A stretch of DNA of 64,000 bases. Source: Okibacterium fritillariae. GTDB lineage: Bacteria; Actinomycetota; Actinomycetes; Actinomycetales; Microbacteriaceae. Made by a program: the position numbers and the translations under genes. Positions 44,081 to 52,352 of this stretch are shown here, in pieces. Each line of letters opens with the position of its first letter. The stretch's first letter is position 1. The notes beneath the pieces are model-generated. The model ran no database searches. It saw only the letters and a program-made list of their open reading frames with translations, and was not told where the DNA came from. The stretch covers positions 682,001 to 746,000 of the forward strand of contig NZ_FUZP01000001.1 in NCBI RefSeq assembly GCF_900167575.1, read 5' to 3'.

Positions 44081-45824
44081 GTCCTCGCCCAGCACCCGCT
44101 TCGCCGTCCGCCTCCTGGGCGAATTCGTGCGCCTCGGTCTGCGCGACCTGGTGCTCTGCCCCGGATCGCGCTCACAGGCCCTGGCCCTCGCGGCCGACGA
44201 ATACGAGCGCGCCGGCCTGCTGCACCTGCACGTGCGACTCGATGAACGCGTCGCGGGCTTCCTCGCGCTCGGCCTGGCCGCCGAATCCGGTGTGCCCGCC
44301 GCCGTCGTCGTGACGAGCGGCACCGCCGTCGCCAACCTGCACCCTGCCGTTCTTGAAGCGCACCACAGCGGCGTGCCCATGCTGCTGCTCACGGCCGACC
44401 GGCCGACCGAGCTGCGCGGCATCCGCTCGAACCAGACCACGCACCAGCCGGGCATCTTCGGTCGCGCCGCTCGCTACACGACGGATGTTCCCGCACCCGG
44501 CCCGGCATCGGGGTTCCGCACCCAGCCCGGTGACGAATCCCTCGACCCGTCGTCGATCGCGAGCGAATCCTGGGCCCATGCCGTCGGAACGACGAAGGGC
44601 GTCGCGGGCCCGGGGCCCGTGCACCTGAACCTCGCGTTCCGCGAACCGTTGTCCTCCATCTCCGATGCCGACGACGAGCTCGAACTGGAGCGCGTGCGCG
44701 CCCACCTCGACGCCCCTTCAACCCCGAGCGTCGACGTCACTCTCGGTGACCGCCGCCGCCGTTCCACGCTGCTCGTCGAACGCGGGCCGCGCACCGTGGT
44801 CATCGCGGGCAACGCGGCCGGCCCGGCCGCCGAAGACGTCGCCCACGCGGGGGGCTGGCCCCTCATCGCCGAGGTCACGAGCGGTTCCCGTTTCGGCCGC
44901 AACCTGGTCGCCGGCTACCGCCCGCTGCTCGACGACCCCGAGCTCGGCGGCCGCATCGAACGCGCCATCGTCTTCGGGCATCCCACTCTCTCCCGTCAGG
45001 TGCCGGCGCTGCTGAAACGAGCGGATGTCGAGACCATCGTCGTCGCGCCGCACGGTGCCGAGGCCTACGACCCCGGCCGCAATGCTCGCGTGGTCGGGCA
45101 GGTGTCGGTGACATCGGGCCCCGTCGACCGGGCGTGGCTCGGAGCCTGGGTGGTCGCATCCCGAGCCGTTCTCGCGGCGCAGGACGACGATGTCGCGCCC
45201 GATCTCGAGGCCGGGCACTCGCACGACCCCGCCCAGAGGCTCGCCTTCGCACAGGCCGAGTTCGCCGCGATTCGTCGCCCACTCGACCGGCGCCTCCTCG
45301 TCGAAGCGGTGTGGCGCGCCACGTGGCCGCACGATCGACTCGTCTTCGGGGCATCCCGACTCATCCGCGAGGCCGACCAGGTGCTCGGCGGCAAGAAGGT
45401 GCGCGTGCACGCCAATCGCGGGCTCGCCGGCATCGACGGCACTACAGCCACGGCAACGGGCATCGCGCTCGCCAGCCAGGCCGACGGGTCGCCCGGCGTC
45501 ACGCGCGTTCTCGTCGGCGACCTCACGTTCTTGCACGACATCGGCGCGCTTCTGCCGGGCTACGACGAGCGGATGCCGCGCCTGCAGGTCATCGTCGGCA
45601 ACGACGGTGGCGGCACCATCTTCGACGGGCTCGAGGTGGCGGCCAGCGCTGCGCCCGAGGCCATGCAACGCGTCCTCTACACGCCGCAGCGGGTCGACAT
45701 CCAGAAGCTCGCCGAGGGTTTCGGCTGGGGTTACGTGCGCGCCAAGACGCGAGCCGAACTCGACCAGGCGCTGACCGCGCCCGTGGAGCGACCCGTCGTC
45801 ATCGAAGTTCCGCTCGACCGCTGA
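44073..45824 (+). CDS. menD: SEPHCHC synthase (2-succinyl-5-enolpyruvyl-6-hydroxy-3-cyclohexene-1-carboxylate synthase)
   Basis: A 583-residue ThDP-dependent enzyme joining isochorismate and 2-oxoglutarate. The N-terminal Pyr domain has CPGSRSQALALA and the catalytic Glu in LDERVAGFLALGLA. The C-terminal PP domain has GDLTFLHDIGALL and the Mg-ThDP motif VGNDGGGTIFDGLEV. Length is typical. The ATG at 44073 sits inside the end of the PLDc_N gene. A 25-bp repeat array and a terminator lie downstream. Confidence 0.95.
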   Translation: MSESSPSTRFAVRLLGEFVRLGLRDLVLCPGSRSQALALAADEYERAGLLHLHVRLDERVAGFLALGLAAESGVPAAVVVTSGTAVANLHPAVLEAHHSGVPMLLLTADRPTELRGIRSNQTTHQPGIFGRAARYTTDVPAPGPASGFRTQPGDESLDPSSIASESWAHAVGTTKGVAGPGPVHLNLAFREPLSSISDADDELELERVRAHLDAPSTPSVDVTLGDRRRRSTLLVERGPRTVVIAGNAAGPAAEDVAHAGGWPLIAEVTSGSRFGRNLVAGYRPLLDDPELGGRIERAIVFGHPTLSRQVPALLKRADVETIVVAPHGAEAYDPGRNARVVGQVSVTSGPVDRAWLGAWVVASRAVLAAQDDDVAPDLEAGHSHDPAQRLAFAQAEFAAIRRPLDRRLLVEAVWRATWPHDRLVFGASRLIREADQVLGGKKVRVHANRGLAGIDGTTATATGIALASQADGSPGVTRVLVGDLTFLHDIGALLPGYDERMPRLQVIVGNDGGGTIFDGLEVAASAAPEAMQRVLYTPQRVDIQKLAEGFGWGYVRAKTRAELDQALTAPVERPVVIEVPLDR

Positions 45825-45864
45825 CGGTCTGAGACGGCCGATGGTCGGCAATCGCTCGGGCGCC

Positions 45865-45964
45865 GAATCGATATCGGTGTCCCGCTCCCGAATCGATATC
45901 GGTGTCCCGCTCCCGAATCGATATCGGTGTCCCGCTCCCGAATCGACACCGGTGTCCCGCAGCC
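45865..45964. repeat. 25-bp tandem repeat, four copies
   Basis: Units start with GAATCG at 45865, 45890, 45915 and 45940, exactly 25 bases apart. The first three are identical (GAATCGATATCGGTGTCCCG then CTCCC) and the fourth is diverged. Each of the first three contains the palindrome CGATATCG. The array sits between the menD stop and its terminator. Confidence 0.9.
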
Positions 45965-45980
45965 GCACGCCGACAAACGA

Positions 45981-46024
45981 CAATCGCGGGCCCGGCCGAA
46001 GCCAGACCCGCGATTGGGGGTTTT
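45981..46024 (+). terminator. rho-independent terminator after menD
   Basis: CAATCGCGGG / CCCGCGATTG (10-bp perfect stem, 16-base loop) is followed by GGGGGTTTT. It lies just before the convergent amt stop. Confidence 0.75.
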
Positions 46025-46041
46025 CGTCGAGGGACGAAGGG

Positions 46042-47307
46042 TTAGCGTGCGTCGGTGAGCACGTATCCCTCTTCGCCGTGGACCGACGTGTCGATGCCCG
46101 CGATCTCGTCCTCGTTCTTCACCCGGAAGCCCATGGTCTTCTGGATGACGAAGCCGATGAGGTAGGCGAGGACGAAGGAGTAGATCATGACCGCGAAGGC
46201 CGCGATGGCCTGCACGAGCAGCTGGGCGCCGTTGCCGCCCATGAAGAGGCCGGTGTTGTTGGCGAAGAAGCCGAGGTACAGCGTTCCGATGAGACCACCG
46301 ACGAGGTGGATGCCCACCACGTCGAGGGAGTCGTCGAAGCCGAGCTTGAACTTCAGCTCGACGGCCAGGGCGCAGACGGCACCGGCGACGAGACCGAGCA
46401 CGATGGCCCAGACGGGGTGGAGCGAGGCGCAGGCCGGAGTGATGGCGACGAGACCCGCGACGGCACCGGAGGCGGCACCGACCGAGGTGGGCTTGCCGTC
46501 CTTGACCTTCTCGACGACCAACCAGGCGAGGAGAGCGGCCGACGGAGCGGCGATCGTGTTGACGAAGGCCAGAGCGGCGGTGCCGTCGGCGGCGAGTTCC
46601 GAACCGGCGTTGAAGCCGAACCATCCGAACCAGAGCAGACCGGCACCGAGGAGGACGAACGGCGGGTTGTGAGGAACGTTCGCGCCCTTCTGGAATCCGA
46701 CGCGACGTCCGAGGACGAGGGCGAGGGCCAGAGCGGCGGCACCGGCGTTGATGTGAACCGCGGTTCCACCGGCGAAGTCGATGGCACCGACCCCGAAGAC
46801 ATCCTGCAGGCCGTGCGTGATCCAGCCGCCGTAGGCGAAGCTGCCGTCCTCGGCCAGGCCGAAGTTGAAGACCCAGCTGGCGACCGGGAAGTAGACGACG
46901 GTCGCCCAGACACCGGCGAACACCATCCAGCTGCCGAACTTGGCGCGGTCGGCAATGGCGCCCGAGACGAGGGCGACCGTGATGATGGCGAACGTCGCCT
47001 GGAAGGCCACGAAGGCGAGCGGCGGGTAGGCCGCACCCTCAGGCGTTTCGAGGAGGCTGTTCAGGCCGAGAGCCGATCCGTCGATGGACCAGGGGAACAG
47101 CGTTCCCTCGGCACCCGGGAAGGCGATGGCGTAACCGTAGAGAACCCACAGCACGCCGATGAGGCCCATCGAGCCGAAGCTCAGCATCATCATGCTGATG
47201 ACGCTCTTCGCCTTGACGAGACCACCGTAGAAGAATGCCAACCCCGGCGTCATGAGAAGCACGAGGGCGGCGGCGATCAACAAGAACGCCGTATTACCTT
47301 GATCCAT
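46042..47307 (-). CDS. amtB: ammonium transporter (Amt/MEP family)
   Basis: A 421-residue, eleven-helix ammonium channel. Conserved segments include LMTPGLAFFYGGLV, the pore region with FAGGTAVHINAGAAALA (first pore His), WFGWFGFNAGSELAADG and VDVVGIHLVGG-like GIHLVGGLIGTLYLG (second pore His). The ATG at 47307 gives MDQGNTAFLL, the usual actinobacterial start. The glnK/glnD genes that commonly follow amtB are absent, so it is free-standing. A GlnR-like box lies about 85 bases upstream. Confidence 0.95.
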   Translation of the reverse strand: MDQGNTAFLLIAAALVLLMTPGLAFFYGGLVKAKSVISMMMLSFGSMGLIGVLWVLYGYAIAFPGAEGTLFPWSIDGSALGLNSLLETPEGAAYPPLAFVAFQATFAIITVALVSGAIADRAKFGSWMVFAGVWATVVYFPVASWVFNFGLAEDGSFAYGGWITHGLQDVFGVGAIDFAGGTAVHINAGAAALALALVLGRRVGFQKGANVPHNPPFVLLGAGLLWFGWFGFNAGSELAADGTAALAFVNTIAAPSAALLAWLVVEKVKDGKPTSVGAASGAVAGLVAITPACASLHPVWAIVLGLVAGAVCALAVELKFKLGFDDSLDVVGIHLVGGLIGTLYLGFFANNTGLFMGGNGAQLLVQAIAAFAVMIYSFVLAYLIGFVIQKTMGFRVKNEDEIAGIDTSVHGEEGYVLTDAR

Positions 47308-47383
47308 TGAGAAAACCCCATTCGCTCGCACGCGCTGCTTACCGCGTGGTCACATCCTGCTGGAGCTTTGTTTCCGCCCGTGG

Positions 47384-47404
47384 CCTGGGCGTGTTTCGCC
47401 CAGG
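47384..47404. terminator. hairpin between menF and amtB
   Basis: CCTGGGCG-tgttt-CGCCCAGG is a perfect 8-bp stem, placed as a menF terminator. It overlaps the GlnR-like box. Confidence 0.5.
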
Positions 47405-47408
47405 TAAA
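47393..47408 (-). promoter_or_regulatory. GlnR-like box upstream of amtB
   Basis: On the minus strand TTTAC-N6-GAAAC matches the actinobacterial GlnR consensus GTnAC-N6-GAAAC at all but the first defined base. A second GAAAC half-site lies 23 bases further from the gene. Confidence 0.4.
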
Positions 47409-47432
47409 CAGATTTTCGGCTGACGAGGTCGT

Positions 47433-48674
47433 CTATCCGAAGGCTTCGACGATGGGGCGGAACTTCATCTTGGTCTCGGTGAGTTCTTTCATCGGGTCGC
47501 TCTCGGCCACGATTCCGCAGCCCGCGTACGCCGTGATGTCGCCCGTGGGACTGATCTGGGCGCAGCGCAGCGCGATGGCCCATTCCCCGTCGCCCGCCGC
47601 GTCGACCCAGCCGACCGGGCCCGCGTAACGGCCGCGGTCGAAGGGTTCGAGCTCGTCGATGAGGGCGAGGGCGGCGTCGGTGGGGAAGCCCGCGACGGCG
47701 GCGGTGGGGTGCAGGGCGGCGATGAGGTCGAGCGAGGTCGCACGATCGGTGAGGGGGCCCGCGACATCCGTGGCCAGGTGCCAGAGGTTCGGCAGCTTGA
47801 GGGCGAAGGGCAGCTCGCTCCACGTGAGGTGCGGCGAATGCGGGCGCAGGGCCGCCACCACGCTCTGCACCGCGAAGGCGTGCTCGTCATTGTCTTTCAC
47901 GCTGGTGACGAGGGATGTCGCGGCCTCGGCATCGCTGTCCGCATCCCGCCCGCGCGACATGGTGCCGGCCAGCACACGCGCCGAGACCGTGCGGTTGGAG
48001 ACGCCGACGAGCGTCTCGGGGCTCGAACCGATGAGGCCGTCGACCGAATAGGTCCAGCAATCGGGGTAGCCCATGGCCAGATCGACGAGCACGCGGCGGA
48101 TGTCTGAGCCCTCGGGCAGGTGCCCGACGAGGTTGCGCGCCAGCACCACTTTGCCGACGTCTCCCCGCACGATGCGCTGGATGGCGGTCTCGACATCGGC
48201 GCGGAACGCCCCCGGATCTTCGTCGCCCGGCAACAGGGAGATGCGGTATTCGTCGCCGAACGCGCGCGGTTCGAGCCGGGGGAGCGGACGGTCGTCGCCC
48301 GCCACGGTGATCTTGGTGACCCAGAAGCGCCCATCGCGCTTGCCGAGAATGATGCGCGGCACGATGAGCACGCTCTTCTCGGCCGACGACGCCGAGAAGG
48401 CGAAGGCACCGAAGGCGACGAGACCGGTGCCGGGCAGCTCGACGGGGTTGGTCACCGTGGCCGCGTCGACCAGCTCGCGCCAGGCGGCCGCGGCGTCTTG
48501 CATGCGCGTGGGGCCCTCGAACTCGAGCCGCACCGCTTCACCGATGCCGACAAGCCCCTGCCCCTTGCGCATCCACAACAGCGGTCGCTCGGGATCGGTG
48601 AGGGGGATGATTTGTTTCAGGTCGGAGATCTCGATGGTCTCGACGCTCAGAACCCGGGTCTCGGTATCGGTCAC
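47433..48674 (-). CDS. menF: isochorismate synthase
   Basis: A 413-residue chorismate-utilising enzyme (anthranilate synthase component I fold). Conserved segments are KVVLARNLVGHLP (about residues 175-187), IGSSPETLVGVSNRTV, the catalytic LAGTMSRGRDADSD and the C-terminal RYAGPVGWVDAAGDGEWAIALRC-type block, ending with Mg-binding GCGIVAESDPMKELTETKMK in pattern. It makes isochorismate for MenD. The GTG at 48674 lies six bases after TAGGCT; a GTG two codons earlier is possible. It is divergent from menG with a 42-base gap. Confidence 0.93.
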   Translation of the reverse strand: MTDTETRVLSVETIEISDLKQIIPLTDPERPLLWMRKGQGLVGIGEAVRLEFEGPTRMQDAAAAWRELVDAATVTNPVELPGTGLVAFGAFAFSASSAEKSVLIVPRIILGKRDGRFWVTKITVAGDDRPLPRLEPRAFGDEYRISLLPGDEDPGAFRADVETAIQRIVRGDVGKVVLARNLVGHLPEGSDIRRVLVDLAMGYPDCWTYSVDGLIGSSPETLVGVSNRTVSARVLAGTMSRGRDADSDAEAATSLVTSVKDNDEHAFAVQSVVAALRPHSPHLTWSELPFALKLPNLWHLATDVAGPLTDRATSLDLIAALHPTAAVAGFPTDAALALIDELEPFDRGRYAGPVGWVDAAGDGEWAIALRCAQISPTGDITAYAGCGIVAESDPMKELTETKMKFRPIVEAFG

Positions 48675-48680
48675 ACCCAC

Positions 48681-48686
48681 AGCCTA
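48681..48686 (-). promoter_or_regulatory. -10 hexamer TAGGCT, leaderless promoter of menF
   Basis: Six bases separate the hexamer from the GTG at 48674. Confidence 0.55.
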
Positions 48687-48704
48687 CGCCCCGGAAACCC
48701 GGCC

Positions 48705-48710
48705 TAGGAT
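48705..48710 (+). promoter_or_regulatory. -10 hexamer TAGGAT, leaderless promoter of menG
   Basis: Six G bases separate the hexamer from the ATG at 48717. The menF -10 lies back to back only 18 bases away. Confidence 0.55.
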
Positions 48711-48716
48711 GGGGGG

Positions 48717-49433
48717 ATGAACAAGGCAGACCTCTCGAAAAAGCCCGCGCAAGTCTCCGCGATGTTCGACGAGGTCGCTGCGAAATACGATCGCACCAAC
48801 AACATCCTCTCGGCGGGCAATGCGCTGCTCTGGCGTGTGGCTACGGTCAACGCTCTCGAGCCGCACCCGGGCGACAAGGTGCTCGACCTCGCGGCCGGCA
48901 CCGGCACATCCAGTGCCGCCATCGCTCGCGAGGGTGCGACGGTCGTCGCCGCCGACTTCTCGCCCGGCATGATCGCCGTGGGCCAGAAGAAGTACGGCCA
49001 CCTCAACCGCGTCTCGTTCGTCGAGGCCGACGCCACCGAGCTGCCGTTCGCCGACGACGAGTTCGACTCGACCACCATCTCCTTCGGGTTGCGCAACGTG
49101 GTGCGCCCGCGCGCGGCCCTCGAAGAAATGCTGCGCGTCACGCGTCCCGGCGGCCGCATCGTCATCTGCGAGTTCTCGACGCCCGCCAACCCGGCCATGC
49201 GCACGGCCTACGACCTCTATCTCAACAAGGTCATGCCGGTGCTCACGAAGGTCGTCTCCTCCAACCCGGCGTCCTACGAATACCTGAACGACTCCATCCA
49301 CGCCTGGCCCAACCAGCGCACGCTGGCGTCGTGGCTCCGCGAGGCGGGCTGGACCGATGTGCGCTACCGCAACCTCACGGGCGGCATCGTGGCACTGCAC
49401 CGCGCGACCAAGCCTTTTCCTGCCGCCGAGTAA
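48717..49433 (+). CDS. menG: demethylmenaquinone methyltransferase
   Basis: A 238-residue SAM-dependent methyltransferase (UbiE/COQ5 family) carrying out the last step of menaquinone synthesis. The N-terminal VSAMFDEVAAKYDRTNNILS and SAM motif I VLDLAAGTGTSS are diagnostic. RNVVRPRAALEEMLRVTRPGG and the C-terminal GGIVALHRATKP complete the family pattern. The adjacent polyprenyl diphosphate synthase supplies the tail of its substrate. Confidence 0.95.
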   Translation: MNKADLSKKPAQVSAMFDEVAAKYDRTNNILSAGNALLWRVATVNALEPHPGDKVLDLAAGTGTSSAAIAREGATVVAADFSPGMIAVGQKKYGHLNRVSFVEADATELPFADDEFDSTTISFGLRNVVRPRAALEEMLRVTRPGGRIVICEFSTPANPAMRTAYDLYLNKVMPVLTKVVSSNPASYEYLNDSIHAWPNQRTLASWLREAGWTDVRYRNLTGGIVALHRATKPFPAAE

Positions 49434-49482
49434 CCCGCGGGTGCGGCCAACGACCGGCACCCACCATCCCACCCGCAATGGA

Positions 49483-49488
49483 TAGGCT
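49483..49488 (+). promoter_or_regulatory. -10 hexamer TAGGCT, leaderless promoter of the polyprenyl diphosphate synthase
   Basis: Six bases separate the hexamer from the GTG at 49495. Confidence 0.55.
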
Positions 49489-49494
49489 AGAGCT

Positions 49495-50574
49495 GTGAAT
49501 CCGAGCGCCACCCGTCGAGGCAGCCGTCTGACCAGTCAGCTGGGCCTGACCGAACGCATTTTCGCGTCCCCGGGCACGAAACACCTGATCGCGTCGATCG
49601 ATGACGGGCTCGACCGCATCGAAGAGGGGCTCATGCGCGAGCTCGGCTTCGCCGACAGCGTCGCCGATGCCACGACGCGCTACCTGCTCGAGGCGGGCGG
49701 CAAGCGCGTGCGCCCCATGCTCACGCTGCTCACGGCGCAGTTGGGCGACGGCGTCACCGACGAGGTCATCACGGCCGCCGAGGCCATCGAGATCACGCAC
49801 ATCGCCTCGCTCTACCATGACGACGTCATGGACGACGCCGACAAGCGCCGCGGGGTTCCGAGCGCGCACGCCGTCTTCGGCAACTCGGTCGCCATCCTCA
49901 CGGGAGACCTGCTCTTCGCCCGCGCCAGCCAGCTCATGGCCTCGCTCGGCGAGCGCGCCATCCTGCTGCAGGCCGACACCTTCGAGCGCCTCGTGCTCGG
50001 TCAGCTGCACGAGACCGTCGGTGTGCAGCCGGGCGACGACCCCGAGGCCCACTACATCCAGGTGTTGGCCGACAAGACCGGTTCGCTCATCGCGACGGCC
50101 GCGCGTGCCGGTGTCTCGTTCTCGCACGCTCCCGAAGAATACGAGCCGGCCATGGTCGAATACGGCGAGAAGGTGGGCATCGCCTTCCAGCTCGTCGACG
50201 ACGTCATCGACCTGTCGCCGCAGCCCGAAGAGACCGGCAAGGTGCCCGGCACCGATCTGCGCGCCGGCGTCGTCACGCTGCCGCTCATCTACCTGCGCCG
50301 CCAGGCCGAGACCGACCCGCAGGCCGCCGCGCTGCTCAGCAGGATCGAAGCGGATGTGACCGGCGTCGAAGCGGGCGACGGCGATGCCGAGGCCTCCGAC
50401 GACTTCCACGCGGCCATCGCCGAGCTGCGCCAACACGACGTCACGAAGCGCACGCTCGCCGAAGCCCACCGCTGGGCCGACGAAGCAGTCGCCGCACTCG
50501 ACGTGCTGCCGAAGGGCCCCGTGAAAGAGGCGCTCGTGCGCTTCGCGGGCACCATCGTCGACCGCAGCCACTAA
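49495..50574 (+). CDS. long-chain polyprenyl diphosphate synthase
   Basis: A 359-residue trans-prenyltransferase. The first Asp-rich motif is YHDDVMDDADKRRG (about residues 105-118) and the second is FQLVDDVIDL (about 230-239). It extends farnesyl or geranylgeranyl diphosphate with IPP to a long chain, most plausibly the menaquinone tail given menG next door. The residues before the first Asp motif are Ala/Ser-sized, which favours long products; the exact chain length is not deducible. A GAGDGDAEAS-rich insertion lies near residue 290. Confidence 0.93.
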   Translation: MNPSATRRGSRLTSQLGLTERIFASPGTKHLIASIDDGLDRIEEGLMRELGFADSVADATTRYLLEAGGKRVRPMLTLLTAQLGDGVTDEVITAAEAIEITHIASLYHDDVMDDADKRRGVPSAHAVFGNSVAILTGDLLFARASQLMASLGERAILLQADTFERLVLGQLHETVGVQPGDDPEAHYIQVLADKTGSLIATAARAGVSFSHAPEEYEPAMVEYGEKVGIAFQLVDDVIDLSPQPEETGKVPGTDLRAGVVTLPLIYLRRQAETDPQAAALLSRIEADVTGVEAGDGDAEASDDFHAAIAELRQHDVTKRTLAEAHRWADEAVAALDVLPKGPVKEALVRFAGTIVDRSH

Positions 50575-50606
50575 CGACTCCCCACCACACGAACTAAGGA
50601 AACAAC

Positions 50607-52178
50607 ATGACCAAGCTCAGGCTGGCCATCGTCGGTGCCGGACCGGCCGGAATCTACGCCGCCGACATCCTGCTCAAATCCGAACGCAAATTCGACGTCT
50701 CGATCGACCTGTTCGAGCAGCTGCCGGCGCCCTACGGGCTCGTGCGCTACGGCGTCGCCCCCGACCACCCGCGCATCAAGGGCATCATCACGGCCCTGCG
50801 CGACGTGCTCGACCGCGGCGACATCCGCATCTTCGGCAACGTGCACTTCGGCACCGACATCACGCTCGACGACCTGAAGAAGCACTACAACGCCGTCATC
50901 TTCTCGACGGGCGCCGTGCGCGACGCTGACCTCGACATCCCGGGCATCGACCTCGACGGCTCCTACGGCGCGGCCGACTTCGTCAGCTGGTTCGACGGAC
51001 ACCCCGACGTGCCCCGCACCTGGCCGCTCGAGGCCGAGAGCGTGGCCGTCATCGGCAACGGCAACGTGGCACTCGACGTGTCGCGCATCCTGGCCAAGCA
51101 CGCCGAAGACCTGCTCACCACCGAGATCCCCGCGAACGTCTACGAGGGGCTCAAGAAGTCTCCTGTCACCGATGTGCACGTCTTCGGGCGTCGTGGGCCC
51201 GCGCAGGTCAAGTTCACGCCGCTCGAATTGCGCGAGCTCGGTGAGCTGCGCGACGTCGACATGATCGTCTACGACGAGGACTTCGACTACGACGAGGCAT
51301 CCAAGACCGCCGTCGCCAGCAATAAGCAGGTCATGGTGATCGACCGCGTGCTGCAGAAGTGGCGCGAACGCGAGACCGGCCAGGCATCCCGCCGCTTGCA
51401 CCTGCACTTCTTCGCCAAACCGCTCGAGGTCGTCGGCGACGAGAACGGCAGGGTGCAGGCCTTCCGTTACGAGCGCACGCGGCCCGACGGCCAGGGCGGC
51501 GTCGAGGGCACGGGCGAGATCCGCGAGGTTCCGATCCAGGCGATCTACCGTGCCGTCGGCTACTTCGGTTCGCCCATCGACGGCGTTCCCTTCGACGACA
51601 AGCACGGGGTCATCCCGAATCACGAGGGCAAGGTGCTGTCGGGCGACGACAACGACCTGCTGCACGGCGTCTACGCCACCGGGTGGATCAAGCGCGGACC
51701 CGTCGGCCTCATCGGCCACACCAAGTCCGACGCCATGGAGACGGTCTCGCACGTGATCAACGACCAGGCCAGCTGGTGGAGCCCCGAGGACCCGTCCGAG
51801 GAGAGCATTCCCGCACTGCTGACCGAACGCGGCGTGCGCTTCACCGACCTCGACGGCTGGCACAACCTCGACCAGCACGAAATGGCGCTGGGCGAGCCCG
51901 AGGGTCGGGTGCGCGTGAAGGTCGTGGCCCGCGGCGAGATGGTCAACGTCTCGCGCGGCGAGGACGAGCCCCTGACCGACAGCGATATCAACGGTCCCGC
52001 GCCGAAACACGCCTCCGCCACACCGGCCGACGCGTCGCCGAAGAGCGACAACGGCCAGGCCCCGCGGCACGCGGCGCCGCAGACCGGTGCCGGTGCCGGG
52101 GACTCGGCTTTCGAGGGTGGTTCCGAGCCCGCGAAGCCCACGGCCAGCCAGCCGGTGTCGCTCTCCGACCTCGACTGA
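50607..52178 (+). CDS. fprA: FprA-type NADPH-ferredoxin reductase
   Basis: A 523-residue flavoprotein of the adrenodoxin reductase/FprA family. The FAD loop is IVGAGPAGIYAAD (residues 8-20) with LPAPYGLVRYGVAPDHP, and the NADP loop is VAVIGNGNVALDVSRIL. The C-terminal GWIKRGPVGLIGHTKSDAM binds both cofactors. It transfers electrons from NADPH to ferredoxin. It is about 65 residues longer than FprA: the last 80 residues are an Ala/Pro/Gly-rich, probably disordered tail. ACTAAGGAAACAAC precedes the ATG. A 17-bp repeat array begins at its stop codon. Confidence 0.93.
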   Translation: MTKLRLAIVGAGPAGIYAADILLKSERKFDVSIDLFEQLPAPYGLVRYGVAPDHPRIKGIITALRDVLDRGDIRIFGNVHFGTDITLDDLKKHYNAVIFSTGAVRDADLDIPGIDLDGSYGAADFVSWFDGHPDVPRTWPLEAESVAVIGNGNVALDVSRILAKHAEDLLTTEIPANVYEGLKKSPVTDVHVFGRRGPAQVKFTPLELRELGELRDVDMIVYDEDFDYDEASKTAVASNKQVMVIDRVLQKWRERETGQASRRLHLHFFAKPLEVVGDENGRVQAFRYERTRPDGQGGVEGTGEIREVPIQAIYRAVGYFGSPIDGVPFDDKHGVIPNHEGKVLSGDDNDLLHGVYATGWIKRGPVGLIGHTKSDAMETVSHVINDQASWWSPEDPSEESIPALLTERGVRFTDLDGWHNLDQHEMALGEPEGRVRVKVVARGEMVNVSRGEDEPLTDSDINGPAPKHASATPADASPKSDNGQAPRHAAPQTGAGAGDSAFEGGSEPAKPTASQPVSLSDLD

Positions 52179-52252
52179 TCGGCAGACGAGACTGATCGGC
52201 ACATGCGCCTGATCCGCGGCTAGACCAGATCCGCAGAAAAGCCTGATCCGCA
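52177..52252. repeat. 17-bp iteron-like array, five copies
   Basis: GATC[C/G]GC occurs at 52177, 52194, 52211, 52228 and 52245, exactly 17 bases apart. The later half of each unit ends in a degenerate AGCCT/AGACT. The first copy overlaps the fprA stop codon, and the array ends just before the terminator. Confidence 0.85.
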
Positions 52253-52268
52253 ACTCAGCCTCAGCGCC

Positions 52269-52303
52269 AGACATGCCCCCGCCCCTAAGGTGGGGGCATG
52301 TCT
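52269..52303 (+). terminator. rho-independent terminator after fprA
   Basis: AGACATGCCCCC / GGGGGCATGTCT is a 12-base perfect stem with an 11-base loop, followed by TGTATCTGT. Confidence 0.75.
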
Positions 52304-52352
52304 GTATCTGTACGGGGGAGCGACAACGCCGCGGATGGGGTGAGCTGACGTC

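Noticed and set aside
45865-45964. CRISPR array
   Set aside because: The units abut with no spacers, only four copies exist and there are no cas genes.
52177-52252. Replication origin iterons
   Set aside because: No DnaA-box cluster, replication gene or AT-rich unwinding region is adjacent; kept only as an unexplained repeat.
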